Both the position numbers and the translations under genes were made by a program. From contig CALGLM010000309.1 of NCBI GenBank assembly GCA_937930275.1, positions 1 through 14,052 of the forward strand: DNA of 14,052 bases, in the 5' to 3' direction. Under the pieces are notes generated by a model. That model saw nothing but the letters and a program-made list of their open reading frames with translations, ran no database searches and was not told where the DNA came from. The stretch's first letter is position 1; the number at the start of each line of letters is the position of its first letter. This DNA is from an uncultured Ignavibacteria bacterium. Lineage in GTDB: Bacteria; Bacteroidota; Ignavibacteria; Ignavibacteriales; Melioribacteraceae. Below are positions 1 to 7,276 of the stretch, one piece after another.

Positions 1-1182
1 ATTAAAAACATAATAACTACTTTATTATACAAGTTAATAAAAACAAATACTATTGCTACTACAAGTTATCTAATAAAGGGAATTGAACTATTAGGAGGAA
101 GCACAAATAATTTTATTTATCACAATAGTGTTTTAATAAATTCGACTGAGTATCCTTCTTCAAGATGTATATCGCTTGATGCGGGGAAAAATACAATTTA
201 TAATAATCTTTTTATTACAACATCAAGCTACAGTTCGATATCGAAAAGATATTTTTTATTTTGTAACTCTTCGAGTAATTTAGTTAATAGTGATTATAAT
301 AACTATCATTTTTTATCCTCCGGTTCAAATAATATCTTTGGAAGAGTAAATACTACGAATTACTCTTCTTTGCAAGATTGGATTACTAATTTAAATAAAG
401 ACATTCATTCTATATCTCAACAAGTATATTTTAAAAGTACAACCGATCTTCACTTAGATGGAACATCCATAGGTAATTTGGATTTAGCCGGAAAGGATTT
501 GTCATCATTAGGTTTACCGGGATATGATAAAGATATTGACGGAGAAAATAGAAATATTAGCAATCCTTATATGGGAGCCGATGAAGATCCCACACATCCC
601 GTACCTGTTGAAATGGCTACTTTTGAAGCTTCAAAATGCGCCAATTTTATATCACTATACTGGAATACAAAGACAGAATTAAACTGCATACAATTTGATA
701 TTGAGAGACGATGTGAAGATGAAAGTTGCTGGACATATATCGCAACAGTCCCTGGTCACGGAAATTCCTATAATTTTAACGAGTACTCGTTTATTGATAA
801 CTACAGTATTGGCAATAAAACACAGTACAGATTAAAACAGATAGATAACGACGGTGAATATAAATATTACTATTCAAATATTCTTGATGCGGAATTAATT
901 AATAATTATGAATTGTATGGCAATTATCCAAATCCTTTTAATCCTTCAACAACTATTAGTTATAATTTACAGAATGAAGGTGAAGTTATTATCAAAATTT
1001 ACTCAATTTCCGGAGAATTAATACAGACAAATAAAGAAGGAATGAAGAGTAAGGGTTATAACGAAACAAAAATAGATTTGAATAATTATCCAAGCGGAAT
1101 TTATTTATATCAATTAGAGGTTTTTGGGATAAATAATTTAAAGATTTTTGATGCTTTGAAAAAAATGATTTTAGTAAAATAA
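1..1182 (+). CDS. Secreted parallel beta-helix protein with C-terminal T9SS type A sorting domain (5' end outside window)
   Basis: The frame is open from base 1 to the TAA at 1180-1182, so this is the last 393 residues of a longer protein; the TTG at 370 is internal. Residues 1-175 are rich in Asn, Ser, Ile and Tyr, with repeats such as NNFIYHNSVLIN and NTIYNNLFI, as in right-handed parallel beta-helices. At about 178-193 is DIDGENRN...YMGADE, the motif that commonly ends such helices. Residues 202-300 form a beta-sandwich linker (PVEMATFEAS, LYWNTKTELN, FDIERR, YRLKQIDNDGEY), a module well known in Ignavibacteria. Residues 308-393 are the sorting domain (NYPNPFNPSTTISYNL, YSISGELI, YPSGIYLYQLEV). 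Family knowledge implies Sec export, then T9SS export to the surface or medium with removal of the C-terminal domain. The substrate is unknown, and an enzymatic domain could lie upstream. The linker carries four unusual cysteines (213, 229, 238, 243). Confidence 0.9.
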   Translation: MKNIITTLLYKLIKTNTIATTSYLIKGIELLGGSTNNFIYHNSVLINSTEYPSSRCISLDAGKNTIYNNLFITTSSYSSISKRYFLFCNSSSNLVNSDYNNYHFLSSGSNNIFGRVNTTNYSSLQDWITNLNKDIHSISQQVYFKSTTDLHLDGTSIGNLDLAGKDLSSLGLPGYDKDIDGENRNISNPYMGADEDPTHPVPVEMATFEASKCANFISLYWNTKTELNCIQFDIERRCEDESCWTYIATVPGHGNSYNFNEYSFIDNYSIGNKTQYRLKQIDNDGEYKYYYSNILDAELINNYELYGNYPNPFNPSTTISYNLQNEGEVIIKIYSISGELIQTNKEGMKSKGYNETKIDLNNYPSGIYLYQLEVFGINNLKIFDALKKMILVK

Positions 1183-1191
1183 AAAAATTTG

Positions 1192-1341
1192 TTGAATAAA
1201 CGTGTTTTAAATACTTATTAAATTGTAAAAGTGTAATAAAAATATTTAACCAAAAAGTAACTAATAATTTGCCTTAAAAATTTAATGACAATAAATAGGA
1301 CTTTTTGTAAGGTAAATTATTTATAAAACACGTTTATTCAA
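1192..1341. repeat. 150-bp element bounded by perfect 18-bp inverted repeats with further nested inverted repeats
   Basis: The left arm at 1192-1209 (TTGAATAAACGTGTTTTA) is the exact reverse complement of 1324-1341. Just inside the right arm, 1308-1321 (TAAGGTAAATTATT) pairs with 1263-1276 (AATAATTTGCCTTA) with one G-T type mismatch. A third pair, 1251-1258 (CAAAAAGT) with 1300-1307 (ACTTTTTG), would compete with it. The structure fills most of the gap between the convergent T9SS-cargo and wecB genes, so it may act as a two-way transcription end. The 150-bp length with 18-bp terminal repeats also resembles a MITE-like remnant, but I see no clean target-site duplication and no coding capacity. 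The repeat itself is certain; its role is not. Confidence 0.75.
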
Positions 1342-1362
1342 AAATTGGAGCATTTAAAAAAA

Positions 1363-2454
1363 TTAAACTACTTTAGATAAAATTTCGCATATTCTATTAG
1401 CAGCGTTTCCGTCCCATAAAGGGGGAATTGTACCCTGTTTTACTTTACCGCTAAGAACACTAAATGTTGCTTCTTTTGCTTTTTCTAAATCATCTCCAAA
1501 TAATTGATTTGTTCCCAACTCTACGGTAACAGGTCTTTCTGTAGAAGTACGTAAAGTAATGCATTGCACTCCTAAGAACGTGGATTCTTCTTGAATACCG
1601 CCGCTATCGGTTAAAATTAATTCTGCATTTTTTGTGCATTTCATAAAATCAATATAACCGATCGGATCGGTTAAAATAATATTATCATCAAGTTTACTTT
1701 TAATTTCAAAAGTTTCAAGATTTTTCATTGTACGCGGGTGAATAGGGAAAACCACTTTTTTTAACTTAGCTACTTCATTAAATAATTCAAATAATTTTGT
1801 CAGCTGATTTTTATCATCAACATTTGAAGGTCTATGCATTGTAACAAGGACATATTTATCATTTTCAATTCCGAGTGTTTTTAAAATGTCGGATTTTTCT
1901 GCTTTTGGCAAATAATTTACCAAACTATCAATCATCACATTGCCGGTAAAGAAAACTTTACTATTACTAATTCCTTCATTCTTTAAATTTTCTAAGCCGC
2001 TTTTTTCCGTTACAAACAAAAAATCAGCAATAGAATCAGTTAATAACCTATTAATTTCTTCAGGCATATCTCTATCAAAGCTGCGCAGACCGCTTTCAAC
2101 ATGTGCAGTTTTGATATGTAATTTGGCAGCAGTTAAAGTACATGCAATTGTTGAATTTACATCACCTACAACTAATACTAAATCAGGTTTTTCTTGGAAC
2201 AATATTTTTTCAAATTCAATCATTATTTTACCGGTTTGTACGGCATGAGTGCCGCCGCCGATACCTAAATAAAAATGAGGTTTTGGTAACTCAAGATCTT
2301 CAAAAAAAACTTTAGACATTTTTTCGTCATAGTGCTGTCCGGTATGGCAAATTAAATGAGTTATGGAATCAGAATATTTAGCAAATGCTTTGTGGATTGG
2401 TGCAATTTTCATAAAGTTTGGACGAGCACCAACAACCGATATTATTTTTTTCAT
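1363..2454 (-). CDS. wecB: UDP-N-acetylglucosamine 2-epimerase, non-hydrolysing (WecB/MnaA family)
   Basis: This cytoplasmic enzyme interconverts UDP-GlcNAc and UDP-ManNAc, a precursor of surface polysaccharides and teichoic-acid-like linkages. The 363-residue length is typical of the family. Motifs run in the expected order: VVGARPNFMKIAPI (7-20), HTGQHYDEKMS (37-47), VVGDVNSTIA (95-104), HVESGLRS with its Glu at 120 (118-125), MPEEINRLLTD (130-140), MHRPSN with His207 (206-211), HPRT (239-242), DSGGIQEE (283-290), and a TSTERPVTVELGTN nucleotide-binding stretch (304-317). These match the Asp, Glu, Glu and His positions that are catalytic in the family. The ATG has an AAAGGA ribosome site six bases upstream (+ strand 2460-2465). 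It stands alone, divergent from the FKBP gene and convergent with the T9SS cargo. No ManNAc dehydrogenase (wecC) or glycosyltransferase is adjacent, so its pathway partners are elsewhere. The family is clear; the final glycan is unknown. Confidence 0.95.
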   Translation of the reverse strand: MKKIISVVGARPNFMKIAPIHKAFAKYSDSITHLICHTGQHYDEKMSKVFFEDLELPKPHFYLGIGGGTHAVQTGKIMIEFEKILFQEKPDLVLVVGDVNSTIACTLTAAKLHIKTAHVESGLRSFDRDMPEEINRLLTDSIADFLFVTEKSGLENLKNEGISNSKVFFTGNVMIDSLVNYLPKAEKSDILKTLGIENDKYVLVTMHRPSNVDDKNQLTKLFELFNEVAKLKKVVFPIHPRTMKNLETFEIKSKLDDNIILTDPIGYIDFMKCTKNAELILTDSGGIQEESTFLGVQCITLRTSTERPVTVELGTNQLFGDDLEKAKEATFSVLSGKVKQGTIPPLWDGNAANRICEILSKVV

Positions 2455-2634
2455 TTTTTTCCTTTGAGCTTTTTAATAACTAACAATCCGTAAAATTACC
2501 ATAATTTACCAGATTTAATTAGAAAAATAAGAAATATTTTGTTAAATTTACAGTTTAAAAGTCGAATTAATTGTTTTCCTTCCTAAAATACTACCGAACA
2601 ATAAATTTACGACCAAAAATTTCAAATCAAAAAC

Positions 2635-2638
2635 GGAG
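2635..2638 (+). promoter_or_regulatory. Ribosome binding site (GGAG) for the FKBP gene
   Basis: GGAG lies eight bases before the ATG at 2647. This supports that start, which also places the FKBP domain at the very N-terminus with no signal peptide. Confidence 0.7.
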
Positions 2639-2646
2639 AATAAAAT

Positions 2647-3075
2647 ATGAAAACAGTAGAAAAAGGGGATAAAATTACAATTTCGTATATAGGAAAATTA
2701 GATGATGGTGAAATATTCGATCAAACTGAAGGTGATGATAATTTTGAATTTACCGTAGGTGCCGAAGAAGTAATTGAAGGATTAGAAAAAGCAGTTTTAG
2801 GAATGAAGGTCGGCGAAAAAAAATCAGTTGCTATAGAAGCCGAAGAAGCTTACGGTGAAAGATATGATGACTTAGTTATCGAATTGCCAAAAGAAAGTGC
2901 CCCTGATAACATAGAATTGGAATTGGGAAATGTTTATACTTTTCCGTTAGAAGGCGGAGAACAGATAGATATGGAATTAGTAGATATAGATGAAGAATCA
3001 TATGTTTTTGACGGAAATCATCCTTTAGCAGGAGAAACATTACATTTTGAGATTGAACTGTTAAAAATCAACTAA
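2647..3075 (+). CDS. slyD: SlyD-type FKBP peptidyl-prolyl cis-trans isomerase
   Basis: This is a predicted cytoplasmic folding helper that isomerises Xaa-Pro bonds and has chaperone activity. In the 142 residues the FKBP half-domain comes first (GDKITISYIGKLDDGEIFD, 7-25; VIEGLEKAVLGMKVGEKK, 42-59). Next comes the AYGERYDD junction (68-75) and an inserted chaperone flap of roughly 75-122. The chain then returns to the FKBP fold with the family signature DGNHPLAGETLHFEIEL (122-138). This order defines the SlyD subgroup. The histidine-rich, metal-binding tail of enterobacterial SlyD is absent: the protein ends two residues after the last strand (LLKIN). No signal peptide is present. The protein is markedly acidic. 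It appears monocistronic, with an RBS at 2635-2638 and a hairpin terminator at 3097-3127. The subfamily assignment is firm; orthology to enterobacterial slyD in the narrow sense is not established. Confidence 0.92.
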   Translation: MKTVEKGDKITISYIGKLDDGEIFDQTEGDDNFEFTVGAEEVIEGLEKAVLGMKVGEKKSVAIEAEEAYGERYDDLVIELPKESAPDNIELELGNVYTFPLEGGEQIDMELVDIDEESYVFDGNHPLAGETLHFEIELLKIN

Positions 3076-3096
3076 TTTATTAAAATAAATTACGTT

Positions 3097-3127
3097 AAGC
3101 CCTTATTTTCAATAGGGGCTTTTTTAT
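3097..3127 (+). terminator. Rho-independent terminator after the FKBP gene
   Basis: AGCCCTTATT (3098-3107) pairs with AATAGGGGCT (3111-3120) across a three-base loop, with one G-T pair and an extra A-T pair at the base. A run of T follows (3120-3125). It lies 21 bases past the FKBP stop codon and separates that gene from metG. Confidence 0.85.
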
Positions 3128-3175
3128 TTTAAAGGTACAAAATTATTAAAATTATTAGTATATTTAAAGTTTAAA

Positions 3176-3181
3176 TATAAT
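3176..3181 (+). promoter_or_regulatory. Possible -10 promoter box for metG (TATAAT)
   Basis: A perfect TATAAT sits 13 bases before the metG ATG, just after the upstream terminator, in a place where a promoter is needed. No convincing -35 box is seen about 17 bases upstream. If it is used, transcription would start around 3188, leaving a leader of only about seven bases. In sequence this AT-rich the hexamer can occur by chance. Confidence 0.35.
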
Positions 3182-3194
3182 TTGGTATTAAAGT

Positions 3195-5213
3195 ATGTCA
3201 GAAAAAATTATTGTAACTTCGGCGTTACCTTACGCCAATGGAAAAATACATTTAGGACACTTAAGCGGTGCTTATTTACCTGCCGATATTTATGTGAGAT
3301 TTAAAAGGTTAACTGGAGCGGATATCCTTTATATTTGTGGATCTGACGAACACGGTGTACCTATTACCATTACTGCAGATAAAGAAGGGAAAAAACCACA
3401 AGAGATTATTGATAGATATCATAATTTGAATAAAGAAGCATTTGAACAATTCGGTATGAGTTTTGACATCTACTCCAGAACAAGTATTCCGCTACACCAT
3501 GAAACGGCAAAAACATTTTTTTTGAATTTTTATGAACAAGGTTTATTAAATGAAAAAGTATCACTTCAGTTTTATGATGAAAAAGCAAAGATGTTTTTAC
3601 CTGATAGATATGTAGAAGGTACTTGTCCAAAATGCGGAAATGAGGAAGCAAGAAGTGACGAATGTGAAAATTGCGGAGCTTCGTATGATCAAAGTGAATT
3701 ATTAAATCCAAGAAGTAAAATAAGCGGTGAAAAACCGATTTTAAAAGAAACTTCCCATTGGTATTTTCCTTTAGGCAAATTTCAAGAAAGACTTGAAAAC
3801 TATGTTGCTAAACAAGATAAAGAATATGGTTGGAAAGATAATGTTTTACAACAATGCAAAAGTTGGTTTAATGATGTTCTAAAAGATCGTGCAATTACCC
3901 GAGATTTGGATTGGGGAGTTAAAGTTCCTTTGGAAAGTGCCGAAGGTAAAGTATTGTATGTGTGGTTTGAAGCAGTATTAGGGTATATATCGGCAACAAA
4001 AGAATTGGGAATAAGTAAAGGTAATGCCGATTTATGGAAAGAATATTGGCAGAATAAAGATACAAGATACGTTGCTTTTATAGGGAAAGATAATATCGTT
4101 TTTCATACAATTATTTTTCCGGCTTTATTAATGGCTTGGAACGATAGCGGAAAGGAACAATTTATTTTACCGGAAAATGTTCCTGCAAACGAATTTTTAA
4201 ATTTTGAAGGGAAAAAGTTTTCCAAATCTCGTAACTGGGGTATTGACGTAATAGACTTCTTAAATTTATTTCCTGCAGATTCATTGAGATATACGTTAGC
4301 AGCAAACTTACCTGAAAATAAAGATACCGATTTTTATTGGAAAGAATTTCAAATGAGAAATAATAGCGAGTTGGCAGATATATTCGGAAATTTTGTTAAT
4401 AGGACTTTGACTTTTACGAACAAACATTTTGAAGGAAAAGTACCAAAATTAGGAATTTTAAACGAATCGGATAAGGAAATAATTGCTTTATTAGAAAACT
4501 ATCCTAAAAAAGTTGCAGATTTATTTGAAAAATATAAAATTAAAGATGCAGTATTTGAAGTAATGAATTTAGCCCGAGCAGCCAACAAATACTTTAATGA
4601 CGAACAACCTTGGGTTTCGATTAAATCGGATAAAGAACGATGCGGAACAACTTTAAATATTTGTATAAATATTATTAATACACTTGCAGAAATGTTTTAT
4701 CCTATAATACCGTTTACTTCCGAAAAATTGTTTAAAATTTTAAATACTAAACCCGGAAATTGGTTTGAAAGCGGGAAATTAAATATTATAGAAGGTCATT
4801 TATTTAATGCACCGGAAATATTGTTTACGAAAATTGAGGATGAAAAAATTGAAGCTCAAAAAGTAGTTGAAGAAGTAGTATCTGAACCGAAAATAACATA
4901 CGACGAGTTTAGTAAAATTGATTTACGGGTTGCAGAAATTTTACATGCAGAGAATGTAAAAAAAAGTGAAAAACTTTTAAAGTTGAATGTCAAAATTGGT
5001 GAGACAAAACGACAGATAGTTGCAGGTATTGCAAAAAGCTATAAGCCTGAAGAACTTATCGGTAAAAAAGTCGTAATAGTTTTTAACCTTCAACCCGCAA
5101 AATTATTCGGAATCGATTCTGAAGGCATGATTTTAGCAGTTGAAGACGAAGACGGTAAATTGAATGTAATTGAAGTAAACGAAAAAGTAAAAAGCGGAAC
5201 TAAAGTTAAATAA
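3195..5213 (+). CDS. metG: Methionine-tRNA ligase (methionyl-tRNA synthetase) with C-terminal tRNA-binding domain
   Basis: This essential cytoplasmic enzyme charges tRNA-Met with methionine using ATP. The 672-residue protein has the class I synthetase layout. The HIGH-type motif is HLGH (19-22) inside ALPYANGKIHLGH. A zinc knuckle follows with four cysteines (CPKCG at 144/147 and CENCG at 157/160). The catalytic fold continues with WFEAVLGYISA (257-267) and FIGKDNIVFHTIIFPALL, and the KMSKS-type loop is KFSKS (341-345). A helical anticodon-binding domain spans roughly 390-540. From about 570 to the end is an OB-fold, EMAP/Trbp111-like tRNA-binding domain (DEFSKIDLRVAEI, QIVAGIAKSY, NLQPAKLFGIDSEGM), which usually mediates dimerisation. 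A charged linker (about 550-568) joins the last two. The start is the only sensible one, since the fold begins at once; no strong Shine-Dalgarno precedes it. There is no clear terminator before the next gene, 77 bases on. Confidence 0.97.
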   Translation: MSEKIIVTSALPYANGKIHLGHLSGAYLPADIYVRFKRLTGADILYICGSDEHGVPITITADKEGKKPQEIIDRYHNLNKEAFEQFGMSFDIYSRTSIPLHHETAKTFFLNFYEQGLLNEKVSLQFYDEKAKMFLPDRYVEGTCPKCGNEEARSDECENCGASYDQSELLNPRSKISGEKPILKETSHWYFPLGKFQERLENYVAKQDKEYGWKDNVLQQCKSWFNDVLKDRAITRDLDWGVKVPLESAEGKVLYVWFEAVLGYISATKELGISKGNADLWKEYWQNKDTRYVAFIGKDNIVFHTIIFPALLMAWNDSGKEQFILPENVPANEFLNFEGKKFSKSRNWGIDVIDFLNLFPADSLRYTLAANLPENKDTDFYWKEFQMRNNSELADIFGNFVNRTLTFTNKHFEGKVPKLGILNESDKEIIALLENYPKKVADLFEKYKIKDAVFEVMNLARAANKYFNDEQPWVSIKSDKERCGTTLNICINIINTLAEMFYPIIPFTSEKLFKILNTKPGNWFESGKLNIIEGHLFNAPEILFTKIEDEKIEAQKVVEEVVSEPKITYDEFSKIDLRVAEILHAENVKKSEKLLKLNVKIGETKRQIVAGIAKSYKPEELIGKKVVIVFNLQPAKLFGIDSEGMILAVEDEDGKLNVIEVNEKVKSGTKVK

Positions 5214-5240
5214 AAGGAACTTTTTAACTATAATTATTTA

Positions 5241-5258
5241 AAACAATTGAAATTGTTT
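5241..5258. repeat. 18-bp palindrome upstream of the parvulin cluster
   Basis: AAACAATT (5241-5248) and AATTGTTT (5251-5258) are perfect inverted copies separated by GA. The spacing is too tight for a stable RNA hairpin, so a protein-binding site is more plausible. It lies 33 bases before the first parvulin gene and just downstream of a TATAAT at 5229-5234, where a transcription start would be expected. No binding protein can be named. The low GC content makes chance a real possibility. Confidence 0.35.
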
Positions 5259-5278
5259 GCAATAAAATTTATTAATTC

Positions 5279-5283
5279 GGAGG
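5279..5283 (+). promoter_or_regulatory. Ribosome binding site (GGAGG) for the first parvulin lipoprotein gene
   Basis: GGAGG lies seven bases before the ATG at 5291. It fixes the start, which begins directly with a lipoprotein signal peptide. Confidence 0.75.
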
Positions 5284-5290
5284 TTAATAT

Positions 5291-7276
5291 ATGAAATATT
5301 TCTCATTTCTGATTTCACTGTTTCTATTGACAATATTATTTATATCTTGTGGTACGGAACAAAGCAAATTAGTTGTAGCAAATATTGCAGGTGAAGATGT
5401 AACTTTAAGTGATTTTGAGAAAGCTTATAAGAAAAATTCCGGTGAGACTACTTCAAACGTACCGGATTCCAATTCAATATTGAAATTTTGGAATTTATAT
5501 AAAAATTTCAGATTAAAATTGGTAGATGCAAAGGCAAAAGGATATGATACAAATGTTGATTTAAAGAACGAGCTTTCGGAATACAAAAGAAAAGTTGGTG
5601 TATCATACTTATTAGAAAAGCAATTGCTTGAACCGGGAATGAAAGAAATATATGAAAAACGCAAAGTTGAATACCGAGTTAGTCATATAATGATCCGTAT
5701 TGATACACTATCTAAAGAAGCTGCAAAAGCACGCGCATTAGAAGTGATAAATAAGTATAAAGCCGGAGCAAAATTTGAAGATTTAGCTTTAGAATATAGT
5801 GACGATACTTATTCAAAAAAATCAGGCGGCGATTTATATTATATAACTTGGGGTCAAACATTACCTGAATTTGACGATGCAGTTTATAAAACTGAAGTTA
5901 ATAGTATATATCCTGAACCTGTTGAAACAAGATTTGGTTATCATGTAATAAAAGTTACCGATAAACAGCCAAGGAAATATCAAGTAAGAGTAAAACACAT
6001 TTTGTTGGATTTTGTCGATTCTTTGGGTAATATTGATTCGGTTTTAGCAAAAAAACAAATTGAAGATATTAGAAATCAGATTGTAACTAACAAAATTTCT
6101 TTTGAAGATGCTGCTATGAAGTATAGTGATGATAGAGGCAGTGCTTCCAAAGGAGGCGATTTAGGATTTTTTGAAAGAAGAAGCATGATTTTACCTTTTG
6201 ATGAAACTTGCTTTAATATGAAACCAAACGAGATTTCTGCAGTAATAGAAACAAAATTTGGATATCATATTATAAAATTTGTTGAAGAAAAACCATACCC
6301 TTCTTTTGAAGAAGAAAAAACAAATTTAAAAACTATGTATAAACGTTCGCTTTATGATGCAAAATATAATCAATTAATTAGCGAATTAAAGACAAAATAC
6401 AATTATGTTAAAAACGATGAGGGAATTAAATTTGTTCTTTCAAAATTGGATAGCAACAAGATTAATAACGAATATTATGAAAGCAATTTAAGAAAAGAAG
6501 TTGAAAAAACAACATTATTTACCGTTAATAATGTTTCTTGTGGATTGGATAGCGTAATAGGATTTGTGATTAATGATCCGAAATTTCAAAATAAATTAAT
6601 TGATGAGAAAATTCTTAATGATGCAGTTGACGAAACAGCAAAAAATGCACTATTAGAATTGAAAGCTTTAACCTTGGAAGACACGGATCCGGATTTTGCA
6701 CAGTTAATGAAAGATTATAAACAAGGCATTTATATTTTCAAAATTCAAGAAGAAGAAATTTGGAATAATATAAAATTAGATAGTGCAAAATTAGTTGAGT
6801 TTTACAACAAAACAAAAGAAAACTACAAATGGAAAGAGGGTGTTGATTTTAGCGAGATTTTTGCTAAAAAAGATAGCTTGATTAATGTATATTATGATAA
6901 AATTATTCAAGGAGCTTCCTTCGATTCGTTAGCAAAATTATATACCGAACGCCCTGGGTTTAAATTAAAATCCGGAGCTTACGGAATGGTTGATATAGAA
7001 AATAATGAAATTGCAAAAAAAGCTTATACATTTAATGTTGGCGAAATTACTAAACCGGTTCAAGTTAACGGTGGTTTTTCAATATTTAAGGTAAATAAAA
7101 AACGTCTTGCGGGCTTAAAGACATTTGAAGAAGCAAAAGCAGAAGTAGCAAGTTTGTTTCAAGAAAGTGAAAGCAAACGCCTTGAAAGTGAATACGTTCA
7201 AAAATTAAATTTAAAATATCCTGTTACTAACTTTAAGGAAGATGTTTTACTTAAAGCATTTAAAACGGATAAGTAA
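5291..7276 (+). CDS. Large lipoprotein with three parvulin-like (PpiC/SurA/PpiD) prolyl isomerase domains
   Basis: This is a predicted periplasm-facing, membrane-anchored folding factor for exported or outer-membrane proteins. Residues 1-20 are a lipoprotein signal (hydrophobic core FSFLISLFLLTILF, then IS-Cys20). A helical SurA_N-like region follows (25-125). Parvulin domain 1 spans about 127-224 (VSHIMIRIDT, SGGDLYYITWG, RFGYHVIKV). Domain 2 spans about 230-333 (VKHILLDF, YSDDRGSASKGGDLGF, KFGYHIIKF) and looks the most intact. After a helical stretch (340-510), residues 515-604 form a third, diverged copy (DFSEIF, SFDSLAKLY, SGAYGM, FNVGEITKPV, GFSIFKV) in which both family histidines are lost. 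At 661 residues it is about the size of PpiD but is lipid-anchored rather than spanning the membrane. It heads a four-gene run ending in moxR and overlaps the next gene by 35 bases. It is not a clear ortholog of either PpiD or PrsA, so no symbol is given. Confidence 0.9.
   Translation: MKYFSFLISLFLLTILFISCGTEQSKLVVANIAGEDVTLSDFEKAYKKNSGETTSNVPDSNSILKFWNLYKNFRLKLVDAKAKGYDTNVDLKNELSEYKRKVGVSYLLEKQLLEPGMKEIYEKRKVEYRVSHIMIRIDTLSKEAAKARALEVINKYKAGAKFEDLALEYSDDTYSKKSGGDLYYITWGQTLPEFDDAVYKTEVNSIYPEPVETRFGYHVIKVTDKQPRKYQVRVKHILLDFVDSLGNIDSVLAKKQIEDIRNQIVTNKISFEDAAMKYSDDRGSASKGGDLGFFERRSMILPFDETCFNMKPNEISAVIETKFGYHIIKFVEEKPYPSFEEEKTNLKTMYKRSLYDAKYNQLISELKTKYNYVKNDEGIKFVLSKLDSNKINNEYYESNLRKEVEKTTLFTVNNVSCGLDSVIGFVINDPKFQNKLIDEKILNDAVDETAKNALLELKALTLEDTDPDFAQLMKDYKQGIYIFKIQEEEIWNNIKLDSAKLVEFYNKTKENYKWKEGVDFSEIFAKKDSLINVYYDKIIQGASFDSLAKLYTERPGFKLKSGAYGMVDIENNEIAKKAYTFNVGEITKPVQVNGGFSIFKVNKKRLAGLKTFEEAKAEVASLFQESESKRLESEYVQKLNLKYPVTNFKEDVLLKAFKTDK

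Noticed and set aside
370..372. TTG as the start of a 270-residue secreted protein
   Set aside because: The same frame is open back to base 1 and the upstream residues continue the beta-helix pattern. There is no ribosome site or signal peptide at 370.
1940..2248. 102-residue plus-strand reading frame inside wecB
   Set aside because: It is antisense to a strongly conserved epimerase, with no ribosome site and no recognisable domain.
2455..2646. Divergent promoters between wecB and the FKBP gene
   Set aside because: Promoters must exist here, but I could not find a -35/-10 pair or a TAnnTTTG box at sensible spacing on either strand, so none is annotated.
3129..3160. Repeated AAAATTATT words before metG
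   Set aside because: Low-complexity AT-rich repetition of only two copies, with no regular spacing or other support for a function.
3406..3711. 101-residue minus-strand reading frame inside metG
   Set aside because: It overlaps the conserved catalytic and zinc-binding part of MetG and shows no family features.
5425..5664. 79-residue minus-strand reading frame inside the first parvulin gene
   Set aside because: It is an antisense shadow with no start signal or domain.
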